Positions 18,605 through 27,459 are shown, numbered from the stretch's first letter. The stretch: 39,633 bases of DNA from Akkermansia muciniphila (GCA_945873305.1 CAMCCX010000019.1:1-39633), one strand, 5' to 3'. Numbers and translations: made by a program. The notes: generated by a model from the letters alone, not told the origin.

Positions 18605-19540
18605 TCATCCGCCCACGGAAAGAACCCCGTCTGATAGAACACGCGCCCGCAGGCCGCCGCGGAAATTCGCCTTGAGAAACTCCTCCGCGCCCGGAGCGAC
18701 GGCCTCGTCCATCCAGTAACAGGGTTTGCATTCCTCGCTGGCTTCGAACTCGACGCCCTGGAAACGGAACCGCTTGCCGACCCATTCCGCCAGATCGACT
18801 CCGCGGACGATCAGATTCCTGCGGAAGAGCGAGCTGGAGAGTTCCGGCTGCGAAAAACGGTCGCGCACCGCTTGCACGGCATCGGCGTCGAAAAAAGTCA
18901 CCTGCCCCTTGAAGTCCGGCTTGTAGCCGAAATAACGGTCGCAGCGCAGGCCCATTCCGGCCACGCACTCGACTTCGGAAATGCCGCGGATGCCGTGGTC
19001 GAGGCGTCCCAGCTCGTGGCGGCCGCGGAAGTCATTGCCCTCGGAAATCCAAATCTCCAACAACTCCGCCTGCCAGTCAGGAATCCCCTCCCCCGCCCTG
19101 CCGGTCTCCGCGGACTTGTTATCCGGGCCGACCCACTCGCTGCGGCCGTCGGCGTAGGTTTCCTTCTTCCAAACCGGCAGCTCGTATTTCAGCCGCTCCA
19201 TGATCGTGCGGGCAGCCTCAAACGCCGGGCCGCGGTGGGCGGATGCGACGCCGACCCAGACCGCGGCCTCGCCGATCGCTAACGGACCGGTGCGGTGCGC
19301 CGCCTGCGCCGCGAGGAGGCCGTGGCGCGCCGCCTCTTCTTCAAGAATGCGCTGGCCGGTCGAAATCGCGAGCGCCGGATACGCTTGGTATTCCAAACAG
19401 CTCACCGCCTGCCCGGCGTTGTGATTTCTAACCCGCCCGTCGAAAGTCACCACCGCCCCGGCGGCGGGATCGCGGAGTTCCGCCCCCAACGACGCGATGT
19501 CGATGGCCTGGCTGACGAGTGAAAACCGGATGGAGGACAT
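18605..19540 (-). CDS. moaE: Fusion of molybdopterin synthase large subunit (MoaE) and a MOSC domain
   Basis: 311 residues in two parts. Residues 1-145 are MoaE: VTFDGRVRNHNAG, then a helical middle, IGEAAVWVGVASAHRGPAFEA and the catalytic-lysine segment ERLKYELPVWKKE. Residues 160-311 are a MOSC domain: GMGLRCDRYFGYK, NLIVRGVDLAEWVGKRF and the conserved ECKPC pair (Cys271 and Cys274), ending in GGLRARVLSDG. MoaE with MoaD makes the dithiolene of molybdopterin; MOSC domains bind molybdenum cofactor or carry sulfur to it. The fusion therefore may couple synthesis to sulfuration or delivery. It is the last gene of the operon, 11 bases after moaD. Confidence 0.9.
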   Translation of the reverse strand: MSSIRFSLVSQAIDIASLGAELRDPAAGAVVTFDGRVRNHNAGQAVSCLEYQAYPALAISTGQRILEEEAARHGLLAAQAAHRTGPLAIGEAAVWVGVASAHRGPAFEAARTIMERLKYELPVWKKETYADGRSEWVGPDNKSAETGRAGEGIPDWQAELLEIWISEGNDFRGRHELGRLDHGIRGISEVECVAGMGLRCDRYFGYKPDFKGQVTFFDADAVQAVRDRFSQPELSSSLFRRNLIVRGVDLAEWVGKRFRFQGVEFEASEECKPCYWMDEAVAPGAEEFLKANFRGGLRARVLSDGVLSVGG

Positions 19541-19551
19541 GATGAAAATTT

Positions 19552-19791
19552 CTAGCCGCCCGACATCGGCGGCAGCAGGGCAATGCGGTCACCGTCCGCG
19601 AGCAGGTGGTCCCATGAAACGAACTCGTCATTCACCGCGACTCGGAAATCCGTCGTCGCCAGTCCAAGCCGATGTTCTCGATCCAACTCCGCGTAGAGCT
19701 GCGCGGGAGTTTCCGCGGAGTGGGTGACGCGTTCTTCCGCGAGCCCGCGACGCTCGGCGAGGAGGCCGTAATAACAGACGTTGACGGTCAT
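19552..19791 (-). CDS. moaD: Molybdopterin synthase sulfur-carrier subunit MoaD
   Basis: 79 residues with the ubiquitin-like pattern of MoaD: TVNVCYYGLLAERRG at the start, RVAVNDEFVSWDHLLADGD as the later strands, and LLPPMSGG at the end. The C-terminal Gly-Gly is present and is the site that becomes a thiocarboxylate. The start overlaps the end of mobA by 4 bases, and moaE follows after 11 bases, so the two synthase subunits are translated together. Confidence 0.92.
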   Translation of the reverse strand: MTVNVCYYGLLAERRGLAEERVTHSAETPAQLYAELDREHRLGLATTDFRVAVNDEFVSWDHLLADGDRIALLPPMSGG

Positions 19792-20381
19792 GGGACTTTC
19801 GCGGTGGCCCAGTCTTCGGGCGTGTTGGCGTTGTCGAGCGCGCGCGGCGTCACCGGCTCTAGCAGGCGGCAGTCGTTTCGAATCAGGATCTTTCTCGGGC
19901 AGCGAAAATCAGCGGCCTGCGCTTGCAGGAGAATGGGCAATGCGGCTTGCGAATAGAGCGTGCACAGCGGCTCTGGCAGCCCGTCGAACCCGCTGCGGTA
20001 AGCGAGGAATTTCTCGTCCGTTTGTTTCGACGAGATGAGATAGGCGAGCGTCGCCGCATCCAGCCGTGGCAGGTCGCAAGCAAGGACGAGCCAGTCTGCG
20101 GCCGGGTCCAGCCGCATGCCCGCAACGATCCCGGCGATCGGCCCAAGACTTGCGCCTTCGGGATCGCGGACGATTTCCACGCTATCAAGACCGGCGGGGA
20201 TTTCCTGATCGTGGCGGAGGGAAATGGCGATCGATTCGCACCCGGCTTCGCGGAGGAGATCGTGGCAGCGCCGCAGCAAAGTCCGGCCGTCCGGATGGAC
20301 CAGCGCGGCCTTGTCCCGGCCCATCCGCGAGCTGCGGCCACCTGCTAACACGAGACCGCGGAGTTTCTGTTTGGAGTTCAT
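19788..20381 (-). CDS. mobA: Molybdenum cofactor guanylyltransferase (MobA-like)
   Basis: 197 residues from the ATG at 20381. The open frame extends 28 residues upstream but that part is the end of moaC in another frame; the chosen start is interlocked with the moaC stop. The nucleotide-binding signature LVLAGGRSSRMGRDKAAL is at residues 10-27, and ADWLVLACDLPRLDAATL holds the metal-binding Asp. It attaches GMP to molybdopterin; a related CTP-using (MocA) role cannot be excluded from sequence. Confidence 0.88.
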   Translation of the reverse strand: MNSKQKLRGLVLAGGRSSRMGRDKAALVHPDGRTLLRRCHDLLREAGCESIAISLRHDQEIPAGLDSVEIVRDPEGASLGPIAGIVAGMRLDPAADWLVLACDLPRLDAATLAYLISSKQTDEKFLAYRSGFDGLPEPLCTLYSQAALPILLQAQAADFRCPRKILIRNDCRLLEPVTPRALDNANTPEDWATAKVP

Positions 20382-20860
20382 GCGTGGAAATCTCCTGACT
20401 TGCCGCCGGTTTTGGAAATGAGCCGCAGATCGTGGATGCGGATCGCTTTGTTCATCGCCTTGCACATGTCGTAAACGGTGAGCGCCGCGACGCTGGCTCC
20501 CGTCATGGCCTCCATCTCGACGCCGGTTTTGCCCGTGGTGGAAACCTCGCAGCGGATGGCGACCCCGGTCTCGTTAGGGATGATTTGAAACTCACAGTTC
20601 TCGACCGGCAGCGGGTGGCAAAACGGGATCAGCTCGCTGGTTTTTTTCACCGCCATCGTGCCGGCGATGATGGCGGTCTGGAACACCGGTCCTTTCGGCC
20701 CTTGCAGGTCGTTGTTTTGAAATCTCGCGATGATTTCCGCGCCTAACTCCATGCGCGCCTCGGCGACGGCGGTGCGGCGGTTCGCGGATTTCCCGGTGAT
20801 GTCCACCATCGTCGGCTGGCCCTCGCGGACATGGGTGAAATTCTGGTCGTTAGGATTCAT
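20378..20860 (-). CDS. moaC: Cyclic pyranopterin monophosphate synthase MoaC
   Basis: 160 residues from the ATG at 20860, which interlocks with the moeA stop as ATGA; an ATG two codons upstream (20866) is also possible. Family motifs: THVREGQPTMVDITGK, GTMAVKKTSELIPFCHPL, and VEMEAMTGASVAALTVYDMC. MoaC converts the product of MoaA into cyclic pyranopterin monophosphate. No moaA gene is in the window, so the first step must be encoded elsewhere. Confidence 0.96.
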   Translation of the reverse strand: MNPNDQNFTHVREGQPTMVDITGKSANRRTAVAEARMELGAEIIARFQNNDLQGPKGPVFQTAIIAGTMAVKKTSELIPFCHPLPVENCEFQIIPNETGVAIRCEVSTTGKTGVEMEAMTGASVAALTVYDMCKAMNKAIRIHDLRLISKTGGKSGDFHA

Positions 20861-22053
20861 AGCCATGGAGTGAATGGGAATGCGGCGGAAATGGCGCTCA
20901 TTTCGCCGCGCGGAGGGAGAGTTACGAATCCATCGCTGTTGAGCAAGCCGATGAAATCGCCGCTGTTGCCCGTCGCCGCGGGTTCGGCCCGGCCGTCGGC
21001 GCGGAGCGTGACTGGCAGATGGCGCGTGAAGCCGGGAAGCGGCATCGCGCGGTCGTCCATCACCACGCGTCTGGCTGATAGGCGCGGCAGGCCGGATGCC
21101 ACGGCGAGCGCCGGAAACACGAACGCGTGCAGCCCGGTCAGCGCGGAAACCGGATTTCCCGGCAGCGCCATGACCACCTGCCCGCCCGGACCGAGCCAGC
21201 AGCCGGCGGGCTTTCCGGGACGCTGCGCCACGCCGTGAAAGACCTCGCGGCAGCCGAGTTCCGCAAGCAGCGTGGGGACGAAATCGCGAGCGCCTTTCGA
21301 AACAGCCCCCGTTAGGACCAGCCAGTCGTGGGTGGCTAGAAGCTCTTCGATGACCGGGCGGGCGGCGGAAACCTCGTCACTCAAGACCCCGACGCGCCGT
21401 GGCGGATAGCCACCGAGCTTCAGCGCGGCGGCGAGCGAGTGGGCGTTGGACTGGCGGATCTGATGGGGAGCGGGAAACTCGTCCACGGCGACGAGCTCGT
21501 CGCCGGTCGCGATCACCGCGATTCTCGGGACGCGCGAAACTTCCAGCCAGGCCGCGCCGCAGGACGCGGCGACGCCGATTTCACGCGAGCCTAACAGGAC
21601 GCCGGATTCCAACAGAATTTGCCCCGCCGCGGCATCGCTGCCAGCGCGGTGGATGAAACGCCCCGCGACCGGAGCGGCGGATTCGGCAAATTTGACGGAG
21701 CCCGGATCACTGCCGATCACTTCTTCGACCGGCACGATGCAGTCGGCGCCGGACGGACAAGGCGCGCCGGTCATCACTTCCACGCAGGTGCCAATTTCCG
21801 CCGAAAGCGAGACCGCCGCACGTCCCGCCGGAGCGGAATCCGTCACCCGGAATGAGCGGCGGCCCACCTGCCAGTCCGCGGAGCGCAGCGCGTAGCCGTC
21901 CATCATCACCCGGTCGTAAGCGGGCACCGCGCGGTCCGCGGCCACGCTTTTCCGAAGCACCCGCCCGGCCGCGTCCTCCAAACGGCAGCGCTCCGCCGCC
22001 ATCAGCGGCGGGCATTTCAAGAGAAGCTCCAACGCCTCGTGGAATGAAACCAT
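20857..22053 (-). CDS. moeA: Molybdopterin molybdenumtransferase MoeA
   Basis: 398 residues from the ATG at 22053. The frame is open much further, to 22665, but that upstream part is antisense to ribH and is not coding. MoeA landmarks: VSFHEALELLL at the start, AVPAYDRVMMDGYALRSAD, EVMTGAPCPSGADCIVPVEE, VAVIATGDELV, and GGQVVMALPGNPVSALTGL. It inserts molybdate into adenylylated molybdopterin. As first gene of the operon moeA-moaC-mobA-moaD-moaE it probably sits behind the promoter in the 108-base gap shared with divergent ribH. Confidence 0.94.
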   Translation of the reverse strand: MVSFHEALELLLKCPPLMAAERCRLEDAAGRVLRKSVAADRAVPAYDRVMMDGYALRSADWQVGRRSFRVTDSAPAGRAAVSLSAEIGTCVEVMTGAPCPSGADCIVPVEEVIGSDPGSVKFAESAAPVAGRFIHRAGSDAAAGQILLESGVLLGSREIGVAASCGAAWLEVSRVPRIAVIATGDELVAVDEFPAPHQIRQSNAHSLAAALKLGGYPPRRVGVLSDEVSAARPVIEELLATHDWLVLTGAVSKGARDFVPTLLAELGCREVFHGVAQRPGKPAGCWLGPGGQVVMALPGNPVSALTGLHAFVFPALAVASGLPRLSARRVVMDDRAMPLPGFTRHLPVTLRADGRAEPAATGNSGDFIGLLNSDGFVTLPPRGEMSAISAAFPFTPWL

Positions 22054-22161
22054 GAGCGGATCTTCGTTCCCCCGACTTGCCCGCCAAGCCAAATTCGCGT
22101 CATCGATGAAACTCCATGCCTGTCGGTTGACTTTTCCGCCGACGCCCGCCATACCCCGCGC

Positions 22162-22677
22162 ATGTCGACAGCGTTGCCGCCCAAACCCCGCATGATCGGA
22201 CCCAAAGTCCGGATCTGTATCGTTGCGTCGAAATACAACGAGCAATTCACGGACGCGCTGGTAGAGAACGCCATCGAGGAGCTCGGCGAACTGGTGCCGC
22301 AAGGCCGCGTCGATCTCATCCGGGTGCCCGGCGCTTTTGAAATTCCGGTGATGGTGGCCACCCTGCTCGACCGCGATCCGCCGGCCTGCGTCATCGCGCT
22401 CGGCCTGATCATCCGCGGCTCGACCGAACACGCGGACTTGGTCGCCAGTTCGGTGACTGACGCGCTCCAGCAGCTCGCCGTCAAATCGCTGCGGCCGGTA
22501 ATTCACGAGGTTTTGCTGGTGGAAGACGAGAAGCAAGCTTACGCACGCTGCATCGGCGCGCAGCTCAACCGCGGCAAGGAAGCGGCTCGGGCAGCGGCGT
22601 CGATGATTGATATTTTCCAAGAACTCGACCGATCCATGCCTCGCAACACCAGCCATTCCAAGCATCGCAATGCCTAG
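22162..22677 (+). CDS. ribH: 6,7-dimethyl-8-ribityllumazine synthase
   Basis: 171 residues. Lumazine synthase core: RICIVASKYNEQFTDALVENA (the phosphate and pyrimidinedione site), VPGAFEIPVM, CVIALGLIIRGSTEHADLV with the catalytic histidine in GSTEH, and a final helix. It condenses the ribitylaminopyrimidine with dihydroxybutanone phosphate in riboflavin synthesis. The end overlaps nusB by 8 bases. The C-terminal tail (SMPRNTSHSKHRNA) is longer than in most homologues and lies partly in the overlap. Confidence 0.93.
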   Translation: MSTALPPKPRMIGPKVRICIVASKYNEQFTDALVENAIEELGELVPQGRVDLIRVPGAFEIPVMVATLLDRDPPACVIALGLIIRGSTEHADLVASSVTDALQQLAVKSLRPVIHEVLLVEDEKQAYARCIGAQLNRGKEAARAAASMIDIFQELDRSMPRNTSHSKHRNA

Positions 22678-23584
22678 CCGCCGCCAAATCCGCGAGGCGG
22701 TCGTCCAGTTTCTTTACTGCGCGGATCTTGAGGGCGGCGCCGATCCCGCCGCGCTGCGCGGCCCGTTCTGGGACTTCGTCACGGAATCCGACCGCCGCAG
22801 CCTCCAGCTGGCCACCTTCCGCACCGTCCATCACCTTGCCCACGGCCGGGAAGGACGCTTGGCGGAATTCGTCGAGCGCCAGTCGCTGGCGAGCACGCTG
22901 CTCTCCGCATGGCCTCAGGCGGAGAGTTTGAAAATCGACCTCAAGCGTATCGCCGAGCTGGAGTCGGGCTGGAGCACGTCATTCGCGAAGCTCGAACGCC
23001 TGCCGAAAGACGACGACGACGCCTCGGTGGCGGAGAGCTTCGGCGACGCGCTGCAAATCCTTTTCAAAGTTGACCGCGACCTCGCCGCCGCGCGCCGCCG
23101 GTTTCTCGAAGGCATCGAGGATTTCCCCGCCTTGCGCGTACAGTTGGAGGGCGTGGCGGCGACGATCCGCCGCTTGCAGCGGATTTCCGACCGCCTGCGA
23201 ATGGTCGAGGAGCCCGAGAAATTTCCCGAACAAGCGGACCTCGCGCGTTTGCGCGACTCGAAGGCGGATATTCTCGCGCTGCAAAAAAAGGCGGACGAGC
23301 TCGTCGATTTCATCCTCAGCCAAAAGGAGCGGATCGATACAACTCTCGCCGCAGTGGTGGAAAATTTCGCTCCCGAGCGGATTGATCCGGTGGACCGGGC
23401 GATCTTGAGACTGGGGACTTACGAGATCCTGCACGCGGCGATTCCGCCGAAGGTGGCGATCAACGAGGCCATCGAACTGGCCAAACGATTCGGCACGACC
23501 GACTCCGGGCGGTTCGTGAACGGAGTGCTGGACAAGATCTCCAAGCAGGCGGCGGAAGCCTCAGAAAGTCAGGACGTTTTGTAA
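22670..23584 (+). CDS. nusB: NusB antitermination factor with a large internal insertion
   Basis: 304 residues from the ATG at 22670; NusB is normally about 140. The opening SRRQIREAVVQFLYCADLEGG is the NusB first helix. The closing part from about residue 206 (DPVDRAILRLGTYEILH, then KVAINEAIELAKRFGTTDSG, then FVNGVLDKI) is the NusB C-terminal half. Between them lies about 170 residues of charged helical sequence with coiled-coil character, such as LQRISDRLRMVEEPEKF. NusB binds boxA RNA with NusE and prevents early termination on rRNA. The split layout with an insertion is seen here; its function is unknown. RibH-NusB coupling is common in bacteria. Confidence 0.85.
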   Translation: MPSRRQIREAVVQFLYCADLEGGADPAALRGPFWDFVTESDRRSLQLATFRTVHHLAHGREGRLAEFVERQSLASTLLSAWPQAESLKIDLKRIAELESGWSTSFAKLERLPKDDDDASVAESFGDALQILFKVDRDLAAARRRFLEGIEDFPALRVQLEGVAATIRRLQRISDRLRMVEEPEKFPEQADLARLRDSKADILALQKKADELVDFILSQKERIDTTLAAVVENFAPERIDPVDRAILRLGTYEILHAAIPPKVAINEAIELAKRFGTTDSGRFVNGVLDKISKQAAEASESQDVL

Positions 23585-23633
23585 TTGGTAAGTCGCGCCG
23601 CAGTCTTCATAACAGCGCGCGAGCTTATCCATC

Positions 23634-24923
23634 ATGCGCTATCCTACCCCTTTTCAGCAGAAAACCCTGTGGAATGCCGCCACGGGTGTCTCCATCCTGA
23701 TCCTCGGCGCCTTGGTTGTCAGCTTCGTCTGGCTGGCCGGTTACGTCTTCGGATTTCTCCAACCCGTGCTCATCCCGCTGATCGTGGCCGGGATCGTGGC
23801 CTACGTGCTGGATCCGGTGGTCAGGTTCCTGGAAGGCCGCGGGCTCAGCCGCGCGTGGGCGGTCATCACGCTCTTCCTGATGATTCTGATAGGCGCGACG
23901 CTTCTCGTCGCCGCGGTCCTGCCCGGCATCCAGCGCGGCGGCGGCGCGCTGCGGGACATGATCTCGGCACCGGCAAAAACGACCAAAACCCCCGAAAAAA
24001 ATCTTGCCGAAGACGGCTCCGAGCATCTCGCGCCCGCCCTCGCCCGCTCGCTTCGCGACCTGCGCGTCCGCTACCAGGGCGGCCCGATCGGATGGCTTCT
24101 GACAGAAACCGATGACCTGGGCGACCCGGTGGCGGCGGATGAAAAATCGCTCAAGCCGGAATCGCTCGCTTATTTCGAGCGCACCCGCGGCGGACGCATG
24201 GTCATGGAAAACCTGGACGTGATTTTCAAAACCGGCCGCACCTGGCTGACGGCGGGATCCACCAAGGTGCTGGGATTTCTCGGCCTCGTCATCGGCATGA
24301 TCATGGTGCCGGTCTATCTGTTCTTTTTCCTCAAGGACTCGGCATCGATCCGCTGCCATTGGCATGATTACGTCCCGCTCAAGGCCTCGCGATTCAAGAC
24401 CTCACTGGTGGAAACGCTCCAGGAAATCAACGGCTACCTGGTCTCGTTCTTCCGCGGGCAGGTCATCGTCGCCGCGATTGACGGGCTCCTGGTTGGCATC
24501 GCGCTGACGATTTTCGGGCTGCCCTACGGGCTTTTGATCGGGGTTTTCATGGCGATTCTGGGAGTGATCCCCTACATCGGAAACATTCTCTGCCTGATTC
24601 CCGCGTGCATCATCGCCTGGCTCCACGCGCAGGGAACCGCGCCTTTCGGACTGAGCCCGTGGGCTTACGTCGGGTGCGTCGTGGGGATTTTCGTCATCGT
24701 CCAACAGATCAACTCGCTGGTCACCGCGCCCAAGATCGTCGGGGATTCCGTCGGGCTGCATCCGCTCACCGTGATTTTCTCGATGCTGTTCTGGTCGCTG
24801 GTTCTCGGCGGCTTCGTCGGGGCGCTGTTGGCCGTTCCGCTCACCGCGGCGGTGAAGGTCCTGTTCCGCCGTTTCATCTGGGAACGGCAGCTGCTCGATG
24901 CAGCCGCGGCAGACCCAAGTTAG
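23634..24923 (+). CDS. AI-2E family transporter (PerM/TqsA-like permease)
   Basis: 429 residues with the layout of the PF01594 family: two N-terminal hydrophobic segments (VSFVWLAGYVFGFLQPVLIPLIVAG region and a following LFLMILIGATLL), a long loop, then LGLVIGMIMVPVYLFFFL, and four C-terminal segments including GVFMAILGVIPYIGN and the end LGGFVGALLAVPLTAAVKVLF. Family members export small molecules such as autoinducer 2 or exchange ions. Here the loop is longer than usual (about residues 105-210) and rich in charged residues. It starts 49 bases after nusB and may be read from the same transcript. Confidence 0.85.
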   Translation: MRYPTPFQQKTLWNAATGVSILILGALVVSFVWLAGYVFGFLQPVLIPLIVAGIVAYVLDPVVRFLEGRGLSRAWAVITLFLMILIGATLLVAAVLPGIQRGGGALRDMISAPAKTTKTPEKNLAEDGSEHLAPALARSLRDLRVRYQGGPIGWLLTETDDLGDPVAADEKSLKPESLAYFERTRGGRMVMENLDVIFKTGRTWLTAGSTKVLGFLGLVIGMIMVPVYLFFFLKDSASIRCHWHDYVPLKASRFKTSLVETLQEINGYLVSFFRGQVIVAAIDGLLVGIALTIFGLPYGLLIGVFMAILGVIPYIGNILCLIPACIIAWLHAQGTAPFGLSPWAYVGCVVGIFVIVQQINSLVTAPKIVGDSVGLHPLTVIFSMLFWSLVLGGFVGALLAVPLTAAVKVLFRRFIWERQLLDAAAADPS

Positions 24924-24931
24924 CACCCGGC

Positions 24932-25004
24932 TAAAAAAGACCTCTCGAATCACGCCGCTGGAATTCTCCCCCCGGATTATCCCAGCTTTGCGCGAAACGA
25001 GAGG
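24932..25004 (-). terminator. Candidate terminator of the minus-strand zinc-ribbon membrane protein gene
   Basis: An inverted repeat CCTCTCG (24941..24947) and CGAGAGG (24998..25004) brackets a 50-base loop. On the minus strand the stem is followed by TCTTTTTTAG. The loop is long, so this is only a tentative assignment. The surrounding gap 24924..25088 contains no gene. Confidence 0.35.
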
Positions 25005-25088
25005 CGCAGGAGGTTTGTGGAAAGCGCAACGGCCGGCAAGGCGATTCCCTCATCCGCCGCAAGAAGTTTTCCGCCAGCGGATTTCGTT

Positions 25089-26696
25089 TTATTCGCCGAG
25101 GCGGGCGGCAATGGATTTCTTGGACTGCTCGATGAGAACCTTCAGCTCGGGGTCCTTGTCCGACATCGCCTCCGTGAGAACCGGCAGGCTGCGGCTTCCG
25201 CCCACCCGGCCCAGAATCCGGACCGCCGAATATCGGATGGTGCCCGAGGTGTTGGGAAACCGCGCGAGCACGGCGTCTTCAACCGGCTGCCCGAGGTCTG
25301 AGTAAAGCGACTCCCATGCCACCGGGTTTTTATACCAAAGTTCATCCAAAATGGGAATGATCCCGGTATTTCGCTCCTTCACGATCAGGGCGACGATTTC
25401 CGGCGGGACGGCTTGGCCTTTCGCGACCAACTTCTTCACCTCGATGAGCGCCGCCTCGCTGGCCGGCCCCGGCAACTCCGACCAGACCGACAAAGCGCTG
25501 CAAATGTTGCCCTTGAAATCCAAACCTTCCTCACCCAGCAGCGAAATCAGCTTCCGGCTGATGTCAGCGCGGTAAATTTTCGGCTCGGCATCCGCCAGCC
25601 GCTGCACCGCGCGCCGGACCCGGTCGAGATCGATGCTCTCCAGCTCCCGTTTGTTCAAATCATAGAACGCCGGGGCGTCTTTTTTCGATAGTTTCTCGAT
25701 CGATCCTTCGATGAAAATGTCATTGCGCACCCGGACTTCGATCACCGAGAGGTCGGTATAGATTTTTTCCGTCTGCCCCAACGCCGAAGTCAACTCCGCC
25801 AGCTCTGGCAGGGATTTCCTGATGCCCGTGACGACCAGTAAATAATCCCCGCCGTCCCGCGGAAAGTAATGCGACGCGGGATCCGCATCGGTGACCCGGA
25901 GAATGTAATCCCTCACCAGAAAGCGGTTGCTCTCGCTCAACTCCCTGAACCACAGCCCGACAGCCTGCTTGCCGCTCCCCTCCAACGCCAGCTTCTGGAT
26001 CTCCGCAACCAGCGGAGCCGTCCCGATGCGGGCGCGCAATGCCAGGGTGGCGCTGTCCTCACCCGGCTGTTGGATGGGCGCAGCCATTGGCGAGCTCGTT
26101 CCCGGCTCACCCGCCGTTCCGCTGCCAAGCGGCGTCGATCCGGTTTTGAAAAAGAACGGCACCAGCAACAACGCGAGGCTCAAAACCAGTGCAACCCCCA
26201 ACGCTTTCACCCGCGCCCGCGGATTCGCGTAAACGAGCAGCACCGTTCCCAACACACACACGAACCCCGCCATCAGAAGGCGGTTTGTAATGACCATCCC
26301 ATCCAGCACGCCGCCGCGGCTGGCACCAAACATCAAAAGCAGCGCCATCAGCACCATGCCCGACACGCCGATGATGCCCGCCATGATCCGCTGAGGCGAA
26401 GCAGGCTCGAGCACCGCGGGATCCGGCACATTGCTGTAACGGACCGGTTGCATGCCGATCAACGCGTCCCCACCCGGCAAAGGAATCCGCGGAAAGCGGT
26501 TCAACCCATGGCTTTTTTGCTCGCTGGGGTAAAATTTCCGGCCCCGCACGATGACCTCGTCGTTGATCCGGAAGCGGTGCTCGCAGCCACCGCATTCGAC
26601 AGTGCGCTCCCGCAAATCATCCCCCACCTTGAATCGCTGGCTGCAGGACGGGCAGCGGATCAGTAACAATGAATCATCGGGCACTTGGGAAGACAT
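25089..26696 (-). CDS. Zinc-ribbon, three-TM protein with a C-terminal helical-repeat domain, unknown function
   Basis: 535 residues. Residues 15-45 form a zinc ribbon (RCPSCSQRFKV, then VECGGCEHRFRI, two CxxC pairs). Hydrophobic segments follow at about residues 104-125, 134-154 and 164-184. From about residue 210 a soluble part begins with a Ser/Thr/Pro-rich linker, and its C-terminal end (SGTIRYSAVRILGRVGGSRS, then LPVLTEAMSDKD) looks like a HEAT-type repeat that may bind other proteins. The zinc ribbon resembles those used by bacterial membrane proteins for sensing or scaffolding. The family was not recognised. Transcription ends towards the candidate terminator at 24932..25004. Confidence 0.7.
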   Translation of the reverse strand: MSSQVPDDSLLLIRCPSCSQRFKVGDDLRERTVECGGCEHRFRINDEVIVRGRKFYPSEQKSHGLNRFPRIPLPGGDALIGMQPVRYSNVPDPAVLEPASPQRIMAGIIGVSGMVLMALLLMFGASRGGVLDGMVITNRLLMAGFVCVLGTVLLVYANPRARVKALGVALVLSLALLLVPFFFKTGSTPLGSGTAGEPGTSSPMAAPIQQPGEDSATLALRARIGTAPLVAEIQKLALEGSGKQAVGLWFRELSESNRFLVRDYILRVTDADPASHYFPRDGGDYLLVVTGIRKSLPELAELTSALGQTEKIYTDLSVIEVRVRNDIFIEGSIEKLSKKDAPAFYDLNKRELESIDLDRVRRAVQRLADAEPKIYRADISRKLISLLGEEGLDFKGNICSALSVWSELPGPASEAALIEVKKLVAKGQAVPPEIVALIVKERNTGIIPILDELWYKNPVAWESLYSDLGQPVEDAVLARFPNTSGTIRYSAVRILGRVGGSRSLPVLTEAMSDKDPELKVLIEQSKKSIAARLGE

Positions 26697-26871
26697 GTTG
26701 TGGGTGGAACTCTTGATCTAATTTCAGGTGATTGCAACCCCAAGCATCATCCCCGCGCGCCCCCTCCGGAAGACCGGCTTTAACCGGCGTTTTGAAATTT
26801 AGTTTGGAAACATTAAAAATTGACCATTCCGGAATTTATTCATACCTGACTGACCAACCGTTCATAAGCCG

Positions 26872-27459
26872 ATGACGAACTCACTCAGCCTCAGCCTCAG
26901 CCTCAGCCCCCTGCCATCCACCCGCCCAAGCGACGAATCCGGTACGTTCATGATGGAGAAAAACGGATTTGTGGACGAAGCGGTGGTCATGGCCCTGATC
27001 ACCGATACCCACCCCGGCCGCAGCATGGCTTACCCCGAAGACCTCGCGCTGGCTGCCGATGACCTCGATTTCGCGGGCTGGCAACTCCCCGTCACCCAAA
27101 CCGCAAGGCCGCGAACCGCCGAAGGCCCCCCTCATGTGATCGATGCCATCGTCCGCCGCGCCGCGCCCCCACTCATTGCCGAATCCGGCATCGGAATCCC
27201 CCACTCCGGCACCCATCGCTGGTGGCTGCCAGGACTGGCCGGCGTCCTTTCCACCATGCTTTTCACCCTGCTTCTGCTCACTCTTTCATCCCGCCCCGCG
27301 GCATCCTCCGGACCGATGCTCCAGCCCACCGCTGCGACCGCTCACCAGCCGATGCTCCCCGCACCCGCCGACGCCGCGGAGACTCCAGCCGAACTCACCG
27401 TCGCCAGCGCCGGGCAATTCCCGCCATCCACCCCCGAGCCGATGACCGGCGAGGATTGA
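26872..27459 (+). CDS. Single-TM protein of unknown function with a proline-rich tail
   Basis: 195 residues from the ATG at 26872. One clear hydrophobic segment (about residues 116-139, LPGLAGVLSTMLFTLLLLTL) splits a 115-residue amino half from a 55-residue Ala/Thr/Pro-rich outer tail. The N-terminus begins in a Ser-Leu run encoded by a hexanucleotide repeat. The layout resembles verrucomicrobial anti-sigma-like or secretion-accessory proteins, but no domain was recognised. Its neighbour purU lies 34 bases downstream. Confidence 0.55.
   Translation: MTNSLSLSLSLSPLPSTRPSDESGTFMMEKNGFVDEAVVMALITDTHPGRSMAYPEDLALAADDLDFAGWQLPVTQTARPRTAEGPPHVIDAIVRRAAPPLIAESGIGIPHSGTHRWWLPGLAGVLSTMLFTLLLLTLSSRPAASSGPMLQPTAATAHQPMLPAPADAAETPAELTVASAGQFPPSTPEPMTGED
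26884..26907 (+). repeat. Hexanucleotide repeat CTCAGC, four copies at the gene start
   Basis: Four perfect tandem copies of CTCAGC begin at codon 5 of the single-TM protein gene and encode Leu-Ser repeats. As the unit is six bases, changes in copy number would not shift the frame. Confidence 0.9.

Noticed and set aside
22054-22665. Upstream extension of the moeA frame
   Set aside because: It is entirely antisense to ribH and has no MoeA-like content before the ATG at 22053.
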